A DNA stretch of 8,867 bases, from the NCBI GenBank assembly GCA_029777755.1, contig JAKORQ010000121.1, positions 1 through 8,867 on the forward strand. Direction: 5' to 3'. The translations under genes and the position numbers were made by a program. A model generated the notes under the pieces. The model was not told the origin of the DNA and did no database searches. It saw only the letters and a list, made by a program, of their open reading frames with translations. This stretch comes from Planctomycetota bacterium. GTDB lineage: Bacteria > Planctomycetota > Phycisphaerae > Tepidisphaerales > Tepidisphaeraceae. This document shows, piece after piece, positions 1 to 5,505 of this stretch (position 1 is its first letter; each line of letters begins with the position of its first letter).

Positions 1-665
1 GCGGACTCGCACACCACCCCCGCCTGCGTGGCGGCGCGCAGCAGCCGTCTGATCTGCTGGCGCGTATTGGCCGACAGCCGCGAGAGGTACTTATCGAATC
101 CTCCGTTCAGATCGGCTATCGGGCAGGTTCCACGTGGAACAATCTGCAGGTCATGGGCAGCGCCGTTCTCCCTCGCCCAAGTGACAAACTGTGAGTCATG
201 CGGGATGTCGCTCAGTTCCAGCCGGTCATAGCTGCGATCCAGGTTCTGGCAAAGCTGACTCCAGGCCAGCTCGACGCACTGCTCGCGCGTCTCCTGGAAG
301 CTCAGAAGGTCAAGGTAATCGGGGCAGATCTCATCACGCTCATACTCCCCGGTGGATATGAAGCGCAGGTGTCGACCGCCGTCGGATATCCTCATCGCCT
401 CACGCAGGTAAAGCGGCAGGACGGCCACCAGTGCCCCCTCCCGGCGGCAGCAGATGATCCGCAAACCGTCGTCACAGCGCACAAACCTCCCCTGGTGAAC
501 GCTCAGCCAGTTGCTCACCCAGTCGAAGTGCAGCGGCGGGGACGGATTGCACGCCTTCTCGAACAGCGCGTTCCACTCATCGCGCATCGCCTCGAACTGC
601 TCGATGCTCCGCACGATGTTGGCACTTAACTTGGTGCCGTGATGTTGGGCGGCCAGGTATGTCAT
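1..665 (-). CDS. CelD/BcsL-like GNAT family acyltransferase, N-terminal part (cut by window edge)
   Basis: The reverse strand is open from an ATG at 665-663 to the window edge, giving 221 codons with no stop. The protein shows the layout of the Acetyltransf_6 (CelD/BcsL, FemAB-related) family: an N-terminal region with DEWNALFEKA near residues 29-38 and HFDWVSNWL near 46-54. The hallmark transition to the GNAT domain follows: CPIADL at 181-186, then DKYLSRLSANTRQQIRR at 191-207. The catalytic half, expected to bring the total to about 350-400 residues, lies outside the window. Family members are thought to transfer acyl groups onto sugars or other amines/hydroxyls during polysaccharide synthesis; the substrate here is unknown. 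The start follows the glycosyltransferase stop by one base (TAA-C-ATG), so translation is probably coupled. An AGGAG at 682-678 lies 12 nt upstream, rather far for a strong ribosome site. A parS-like palindrome sits inside the reading frame. The family call rests on motif recognition only. Confidence 0.8.
   Translation of the reverse strand, partial: MTYLAAQHHGTKLSANIVRSIEQFEAMRDEWNALFEKACNPSPPLHFDWVSNWLSVHQGRFVRCDDGLRIICCRREGALVAVLPLYLREAMRISDGGRHLRFISTGEYERDEICPDYLDLLSFQETREQCVELAWSQLCQNLDRSYDRLELSDIPHDSQFVTWARENGAAHDLQIVPRGTCPIADLNGGFDKYLSRLSANTRQQIRRLLRAATQAGVVCES
126..141 (-). other. parS-like centromere palindrome (candidate ParB/Spo0J binding site)
   Basis: On the minus strand this 16-mer reads TGTTCCACGTGGAACC, whose central 14 bases (127-140) form a perfect palindrome. 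The known bacterial parS consensus is TGTTTCACGTGAAACA with variation at the fifth and twelfth positions, and to my recollection this exact form is used in Pseudomonas. It lies inside the acyltransferase gene, encoding I-V-P-R-G-T at residues 175-180. Chromosomal parS sites are often intragenic. No ParB, ParA or replication gene is in the window, so function is inferred from sequence alone. Confidence 0.6.
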
Positions 666-666
666 G

Positions 667-1593
667 TTAATGAACTGCTCCTGCGGTCTCCGCAGATGTG
701 TGCGATGCGGGACGTATCGAGAGAAATGATGACTTGGCGAGAACCCACCAGGCTTCCGGCGAGAGCGGCTGATAGCGCAGACGCCGCAGCGCCGGCAGGA
801 TGGCTTTGCCTCCGTTGCCCTGCCCCAGGTATGTCGCGGCCCAGCGGCGGTATACCGACGCCTCCCAGCGCCGCACTCCCGCCACCCCCAGCAGATCCTG
901 ATGCCTGCGGACGACGCGCAGCATGCACTGGCAATCGAGGTCGAGATCGGAGTGGGAGAGCGACCCCTCCAGCTCAATGAGCGTCGCAGTGAGGTCCGAC
1001 TGCAGGTATATCGGTGTCCGGCTCACCAGTGTGGCCCACAGGTCGCGATCCTCGGCCGTCTTCAGCCGGGTATCGAACCGATTGTCCCCCAGCACCTCGC
1101 GCCGGATGATCACCACGCTGGTCCAGACCAGCATCGCCATTTCAAAGGCGTCAGGTCCCTTCAGGTGCAGCACCCGGTCCCATGTCGCGGTGGACAGGTC
1201 AGGATATTCCTCACTGCCCCCATCCCGGTATTTCACGAGGTACCTGCTGGAGATCAGGCCAACTTCCGGATGCTCGCGAAAGATGCGCAACTGGTCTTCC
1301 AGCTTGGTCGGGTGCCAGAAATCATCGGCATCGAGGAAGGCGACAAAGTTGCCGGTGGCGATCTCGATACCGGCGTTGCGGGCGCTCGACGCGCCGCCAT
1401 TCTCCTTGCGAAGCAAGATCACGTCGGATCGGTACGGAGCCAGGGCCGTGGCAATATCGTCGGGAGAGCCGTCATCGACGACGATAATCTCGTCCGGCCG
1501 GCGTGTCTGGCGCAGCAGGCTCTCTATGGCGCAAGCGATGACCTTGGCGCAGCGGTAGGCGGGTATGACGACACTTACACGTGGCTCAGCCAT
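667..1593 (-). CDS. family 2 glycosyltransferase (GT-A fold)
   Basis: This is a 308-residue inverting glycosyltransferase expected to act at the cytoplasmic membrane face, adding a sugar from a nucleotide-sugar donor to the lipid-linked repeat unit. The N-terminal domain has VSVVIPAY at 6-13, VVDDGS at 38-43 (nucleotide binding), GGASSARNAG at 66-75 and the metal-binding DADD at 88-91. AEDRDLW at 180-186 carries the acidic pair typical of the catalytic base. The C-terminal third is basic and lacks predicted membrane spans. I chose the ATG at 1593 over an in-frame one at 1647, because the family core begins five residues later and a GGAG lies 7 nt upstream. The start overlaps the flippase stop by 8 nt (ATGGCTGA), and the next gene starts one base after the TAA at 669-667, so the three genes are tightly coupled. 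Donor and acceptor cannot be read from sequence. Confidence 0.93.
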   Translation of the reverse strand: MAEPRVSVVIPAYRCAKVIACAIESLLRQTRRPDEIIVVDDGSPDDIATALAPYRSDVILLRKENGGASSARNAGIEIATGNFVAFLDADDFWHPTKLEDQLRIFREHPEVGLISSRYLVKYRDGGSEEYPDLSTATWDRVLHLKGPDAFEMAMLVWTSVVIIRREVLGDNRFDTRLKTAEDRDLWATLVSRTPIYLQSDLTATLIELEGSLSHSDLDLDCQCMLRVVRRHQDLLGVAGVRRWEASVYRRWAATYLGQGNGGKAILPALRRLRYQPLSPEAWWVLAKSSFLSIRPASHTSAETAGAVH

Positions 1594-3121
1594 GGACCTT
1601 CTCCACTTCTTGACCAATCCACTGAACCGTGCCTTCCTCCAGCGCATCGTCGGCCTGGCGCCCGCGCCAGAGAAGCAGATATGCGTTCAGGACATATATC
1701 CCTGCAAAACCCACGCTGTAGGCCGCAAGTTCTCCCCAGTTTTGCGGCTCGTGGAACCAAACCACCGCGGCCAGAATGCCGCAGGGTGGCAATGCCACGA
1801 CCGCCGGCACTGCCAGGGAATGGAGCAAATACCTCGTCAGGCTAACTTCCATCAGGCGTGAGCCATAGACGACCTGGAACACCCCCCGGCAGAGCATCGC
1901 GGCCGATCCGAAGGCAATGCCCACTCCCACCATGCCCCAGTAGTAAGCGGCAATCGCCCCGCCCACGCCCGCCAGCGCCCCCTCCGCGACGCTGGCGATG
2001 GCGAGGGCACGATGCTTGGCTTTTCCCAGCAGCATGGAGAAGGTGAGCCACTGCGACATGGCAAGCGCCTCGCCGAGCATCAGCACCACCAGCACCGGGA
2101 TCGCGTCGTCCGCAATGTCGGCGCCCACCCACAGTGCCATGAACGGCCTGCCCAGCATCAGCAGCCCCCACACCATCAGCAGCGCAAAGGCGGTGCACCA
2201 TTTGCCGCCATCGAGGAACATCTGCTGTTCCCTGGCCCGCTCACTGCGGGCATGCAGTGCTGTGGCCAGTGGAGTCATCACCCCGGTCGCAGCCACCATG
2301 AAACCGCCGGCGTACTGGAGCACGCGAGAGGCAATCGAGAATGGAGTGACGGCCGCCACCGACACCACGACACCGACAATCAGCGGGCCGACCTGCATCC
2401 CCGTCTGCCGGGCGATCTGTAGCAGGAACTGCCAGAAGCCGTATCCATAGAGCTGCTTCAGGTGAACCAGCGAGAACCGCCCAACGCTCACCCGCAGGCG
2501 GCGCTCGATAGCGAAGCTCATAACTCCCTTGACCAGTTCATTACCCGTGGTGGTGATGAGGGTTATCCACGCCAGGGCGGCGATATCCTCCGGCCCGTGC
2601 ACCAGGGCGAAGGTAAGCCCGGTGCGAAGCAGCGCCGTGGGGATATCGACCATGTTCAGCAGGTCAAAACGCTCAAATCCCCAAAGAACACCATCGAATA
2701 CCGTGATCGGGAAGGTGAGCGCCAGGTTGATGCCGATGATCAGGATGGCGGTGCGGGCCACTGGTATATGCTCCGGCGGCACCTCAAAGATGCGGAAAAA
2801 CACCTGCAGGACCAGGAGCGTCGCCAACAGCGCCAGCACCGCAACGCCAGTGAGGATCATCAGCGAGGTGCTCAGCGATCGGTTTACCTCCTCATGCTCG
2901 TCACGGGCGCGGTAGAAGGCGACATACCTTCCCACCGAGCCGCGCACGCCCAGGTCCAGCAGCCCGAAATACCCCGACACCGATGCGATCAGGATCCACA
3001 GGCCATAGGTGGTATCCCCAAGGCGCGTGACAAGGTAAGGCGCTACCACGAAACCGGTGAGAACCGTTACCGCCATCCCCACCCAGTTCCACACCACGTT
3101 GCTCGCGATTCGTCCCCTCAT
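1586..3121 (-). CDS. Wzx-type polysaccharide flippase (MOP superfamily)
   Basis: A 511-residue very hydrophobic protein with roughly 12-14 membrane segments. The first runs from about residue 8 to 30, followed by the loop TRLGDTTYGLWILIASVSGYFGLLDLG at 32-58, which resembles the conserved first-loop region of Wzx/RfbX-like exporters. Arginines and charged loops punctuate the helices, for example RVLQYAGGF at 266-274. Such proteins move undecaprenyl-diphosphate-linked oligosaccharides across the inner membrane. AAGGA ends 5 nt before the start codon, and the polymerase gene stop is only 19 nt upstream. The last eight bases overlap the glycosyltransferase start. Placement between polymerase and glycosyltransferase supports the lipid-linked sugar substrate. 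A MATE-like transporter is the alternative, made unlikely by context. Confidence 0.88.
   Translation of the reverse strand: MRGRIASNVVWNWVGMAVTVLTGFVVAPYLVTRLGDTTYGLWILIASVSGYFGLLDLGVRGSVGRYVAFYRARDEHEEVNRSLSTSLMILTGVAVLALLATLLVLQVFFRIFEVPPEHIPVARTAILIIGINLALTFPITVFDGVLWGFERFDLLNMVDIPTALLRTGLTFALVHGPEDIAALAWITLITTTGNELVKGVMSFAIERRLRVSVGRFSLVHLKQLYGYGFWQFLLQIARQTGMQVGPLIVGVVVSVAAVTPFSIASRVLQYAGGFMVAATGVMTPLATALHARSERAREQQMFLDGGKWCTAFALLMVWGLLMLGRPFMALWVGADIADDAIPVLVVLMLGEALAMSQWLTFSMLLGKAKHRALAIASVAEGALAGVGGAIAAYYWGMVGVGIAFGSAAMLCRGVFQVVYGSRLMEVSLTRYLLHSLAVPAVVALPPCGILAAVVWFHEPQNWGELAAYSVGFAGIYVLNAYLLLWRGRQADDALEEGTVQWIGQEVEKVHG
1597..1604 (-). promoter_or_regulatory. ribosome binding site deciding the glycosyltransferase start
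   Basis: On the minus strand the bases read GGAGAAGG, with GGAG seven bases before the ATG at 1593. It lies within the 3' end of the flippase gene, giving the glycosyltransferase its own initiation signal in addition to coupling through the 8-nt overlap. It argues against the longer in-frame start at 1647. Confidence 0.6.
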
Positions 3122-3140
3122 TAACGTCCTTCCAAGGTAC

Positions 3141-4538
3141 TTAGCCCCACCGCACGAAGGCCTTCACAAAAACGTGCATCACCACCAGGAAACTCACCGC
3201 AAGAGCAAACGTCTTGCCAAGCAGTCCCATGCTCACGGCAACCGGCGGCATCTCCGGTTCGGTGCGGACCATGCGAAGGTAGACTGTCGCGATTCCAAGG
3301 ATCAGGTAGGTCGGAATGACGTAGTTGCGCGTCAGGGACATCATGCCGACGCAGTAGCAGACTGTCGCCGCCACCAGCACAGGCATCAGCTTCTGGAGAT
3401 CCGGGTCGACTATCCTGACGCTGCGCCTTCCCGTCCGCAGAATCCCCAGTACCGCGATCGCGTAGGCGCTCAAGAACAGGTACCCCCCGGGCAGGCCGGT
3501 TTCGGCGAATGCCTGCAGGAAGCTGTTGTGCGATACCTGCCCGGAATAGTCGTTCATCGACCCCGGGCCGATCCCAAATAGCGGATCCTCGCGCAGCGCC
3601 TGCAGGGAATCGCTCCATAGCTGCACGCGGGACTGGGCGCTGTCATCCTCGGTGCTGATCCTCGTCTGGTACCCGGCGAACACGTACACCAGCGGAACCA
3701 GCGCCACCGCCCCTGCGATTACCGCCTTAAGCAAGCCAAAGCGGGCGATGAACAGGATCCCCAGCCCCGCGAACATCGCCAGCAGTCCACCGCGAGACTT
3801 GGTGTAATAGATGCATGCCGTCATCACCCCGATGGGCATCAGCCACAGCGCCTTCGTGATGGCAAAGCGCGACAGCTCAAACCCGTACACCGACAGCACC
3901 ATCCCCACGCCCAGGATCTGGGCCAGGTCGTTGGGGTCGGCGAAGATCCCCACGCCGATCAGTCGCTCCAGCTTCAGCGTCTGCACCACGAACATCATCC
4001 CCTCAACCTGGGCGGTGCGCTTGTCGATCAGCGTCTGGATGGTGTCCACCTTCCACCACTCCAGGTGGTGTCCCAGGCCGATCAGGGCGACGGTTGTGAT
4101 GATCACCGCCAGCCACAGGATGAACCGGCGCAGCCGCTGGGGCGTGTCGATCGCCACCACCAGCACCATGTAATAGATGACGATCTTGAGGAACTCGATC
4201 ACATACTGCGAGAAGCGATCCGTCAGGCTGTGCCACATGATCGACCAGGCCATCAGCGGCAGCAGCAACAGGACGCATATGGTGATCGGGGCCTGGCGCA
4301 GGCGCTCCCAGCGCAATGCGACAAGGATCCTCGGCCAGTAGATCGCGAGGCATATCAGCATGCTCACCTCATAGAGGTGAAGCACCTGCAGCGCCGGGAT
4401 CAGCTCCTGCGGGCGAAGCAGAAGGCAGATGTTCACGAAGACAAACGGACCAAAGCCAAGCCGGGAGAGATCCAGTCTCGGCCGTGGAGTCTCTCTCGGT
4501 TGGCTGTGGAGTTCCTTGCCCAGGCACAGATCGCTCAT
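3141..4538 (-). CDS. O-antigen polymerase/ligase-like membrane protein (Wzy/WaaL family)
   Basis: A 465-residue protein with about 10-12 membrane spans after a polar 28-residue N-terminus. The diagnostic region is FGIGPGSMNDY at 321-331 followed by VSHNSFLQAFAETGLPGG at 335-352, the extracytoplasmic loop motif of the O-antigen ligase/polymerase family, with His337 the likely functional residue. KSRGG at 247-251 and IFADPNDLAQIL at 198-209 are further family signatures. In a Wzx/Wzy cluster such a protein most likely polymerises repeat units on the periplasmic face. Ligase activity cannot be excluded because the two enzymes share this fold. It starts 15 nt after the sugar transferase stop, behind a weak purine-rich GAAGAG, and ends 19 nt before the flippase start. 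Confidence 0.87.
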   Translation of the reverse strand: MSDLCLGKELHSQPRETPRPRLDLSRLGFGPFVFVNICLLLRPQELIPALQVLHLYEVSMLICLAIYWPRILVALRWERLRQAPITICVLLLLPLMAWSIMWHSLTDRFSQYVIEFLKIVIYYMVLVVAIDTPQRLRRFILWLAVIITTVALIGLGHHLEWWKVDTIQTLIDKRTAQVEGMMFVVQTLKLERLIGVGIFADPNDLAQILGVGMVLSVYGFELSRFAITKALWLMPIGVMTACIYYTKSRGGLLAMFAGLGILFIARFGLLKAVIAGAVALVPLVYVFAGYQTRISTEDDSAQSRVQLWSDSLQALREDPLFGIGPGSMNDYSGQVSHNSFLQAFAETGLPGGYLFLSAYAIAVLGILRTGRRSVRIVDPDLQKLMPVLVAATVCYCVGMMSLTRNYVIPTYLILGIATVYLRMVRTEPEMPPVAVSMGLLGKTFALAVSFLVVMHVFVKAFVRWG

Positions 4539-4553
4539 TTTCGGTCTCTTCCC

Positions 4554-5324
4554 CTACGCAGCCCCGACATGCCAGGAATCGCTGACCGCGATCTTCACCC
4601 CGCCATAGTTCTGTGCCTCGACAATCTGCTTTTCACTCTTCACCAGGCCGCGGCCGACCGCGTCGAACGCCGAGGCGGCAAACTTGAGAAATGTCGCAAA
4701 CAGGATCCGCGCATCGAGGATCGGGTTGACCTCTCTCACGTAGTGCAGGTCATAGGCGAGCTTGCGCCGGACAGATTCCAGGTCGACATCCGGCGGGAGC
4801 TGAACCTGCGCGAGCCCGGTCACGCCCGGCTTCACCAGCAGGCGCTCGCGATAGCGGCTGAAGGCGCGCTCAAGGTTGGCGGCTATCTCGGGGCGCTCGG
4901 GGCGCGGACCGATCAGGCACATGTCTCTCTTGATCACGTTCCAGAGCTGGGGCAACTCATCCAGGTGAGTATCGCGCAGCACTCGGCCAAGCGGTGTGAC
5001 GCGCGGATCGCTGGCTCCCGGCGACCAGACCGCCCCGGTCGCTTTCTCACATTCGTGAGCCATCGTGCGGAGCTTGTAGATGCGATACGGGACGCCGTTT
5101 AGACCCAGCCTGACCTGCGAGTAAAACGCGGGACCGGCAGACGTGCACCTGACCAGCAACGCCAGGATGCCGATGATGGGCGAAAGCAGAATCAGCAGGA
5201 TCAACGCAGCGATCCACTCCACCACACCCTTGAGGACGACGTAGATGCGGTGTCGCGGGCCTGCGTCCGCGAATGATTCAACCCCCTCCAACCCCTCTTT
5301 GCCAAGAGCTGTTTCGCACAGCAT
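4554..5324 (-). CDS. initiating sugar-1-phosphate transferase (PglC/WcaJ-type bacterial sugar transferase)
   Basis: This 256-residue monotopic phosphoglycosyl transferase transfers a sugar-1-phosphate from a UDP-sugar to undecaprenyl phosphate, the first committed step. A hydrophobic segment at 34-58 contains the Ser-Pro pair (48-49) associated with the re-entrant membrane helix. Then come FYSQVRLG at 67-74, YRIYKLRTM at 80-88, and the catalytic Asp-Glu pair in LDELPQLWNV at 121-130. LIGPRPERPE at 137-146 and KPGVTGLAQ at 165-173 follow. It is the short form, lacking the N-terminal multi-span and NAD-like domains of WcaJ/WbaP. A GGAGG lies 6 nt before the ATG. It sits 181 nt after the kinase gene, the only long gap in the operon, and 15 nt before the polymerase gene. 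The sugar (galactose, glucose or an N-acetyl sugar) is not predictable. Confidence 0.95.
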   Translation of the reverse strand: MLCETALGKEGLEGVESFADAGPRHRIYVVLKGVVEWIAALILLILLSPIIGILALLVRCTSAGPAFYSQVRLGLNGVPYRIYKLRTMAHECEKATGAVWSPGASDPRVTPLGRVLRDTHLDELPQLWNVIKRDMCLIGPRPERPEIAANLERAFSRYRERLLVKPGVTGLAQVQLPPDVDLESVRRKLAYDLHYVREVNPILDARILFATFLKFAASAFDAVGRGLVKSEKQIVEAQNYGGVKIAVSDSWHVGAA

Positions 5325-5342
5325 ATCCTACCTCCCAACACT

Positions 5343-5359
5343 CCTGCATGAGTTGCAGG
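5343..5359 (-). other. short hairpin upstream of the sugar transferase
   Basis: CCTGCA at 5343-5348 pairs perfectly with TGCAGG at 5354-5359 around a five-base loop. It lies 19 nt upstream of the sugar transferase ATG, just beyond its ribosome binding site. It could influence translation initiation or be incidental, since a 6-bp stem is short. Confidence 0.3.
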
Positions 5360-5427
5360 CTACGGCCAGGTCGTATCGCCGCCGAGGCTGCGATCACGAC
5401 ATCCTGCCAACTCACTCCCCTACTGCA

Positions 5428-5455
5428 CCGCCGACCTTGATTTCCCCTTCGGCGG
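5428..5455 (-). other. GC-rich stem-loop downstream of the kinase gene
   Basis: CCGCCGA at 5428-5434 pairs with TCGGCGG at 5449-5455, a perfect 7-bp, mostly G-C stem with a 14-base loop, starting about 50 nt after the kinase gene stop. In RNA it could stabilise the 3' end of the upstream message or cause partial termination. No U tract follows in the transcribed direction. Confidence 0.35.
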
Positions 5456-5505
5456 ATCCGCGCGCAACGCACGCGCCTTCCCTTCGATCTCCCCTTCAAT
5501 CAGCG

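Larger units (their letters stand above)
5325..5505 (-). other. 181-nt intercistronic region with potential stem-loops
   Basis: All other gene junctions in the operon are between -8 and 19 nt, so this gap stands out. It holds two stem-loops listed separately and an imperfect direct repeat, GATCTCCCCTTC at 5486-5497 and GATTTCCCCTTC at 5439-5450 on the plus strand. No U-run follows a stem on the transcribed strand, so a classical terminator is not supported. I see no credible small gene: an alternate frame stays open past the kinase stop to a TAG at 5422-5420, but has no start or recognised domain. Confidence 0.5.

Noticed and set aside
1578..1583. A second CACGTG core that might be another parS.
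   Set aside because: The flanking bases (TTA before, GCT after) do not form the required GTTNC/GNAAC arms, so only the hexamer matches. The CACGTG at 8819-8824 fails for the same reason.
1593..1647. Upstream in-frame start for the glycosyltransferase, adding 18 basic residues.
   Set aside because: It would overlap the flippase gene by 62 nt, and the ribosome site and family N-terminus both favour the ATG at 1593.
901..1845. Long plus-strand frame of 314 codons opposite the glycosyltransferase and flippase genes.
   Set aside because: It is antisense to two genes with clear family motifs and shows no motif itself; such shadow frames are common in GC-rich DNA.
4065..5102. Long plus-strand frame of 345 codons opposite the polymerase and sugar transferase genes.
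   Set aside because: Antisense shadow of genes with strong catalytic motifs; rich in Arg, His and Gln with no domain signature.
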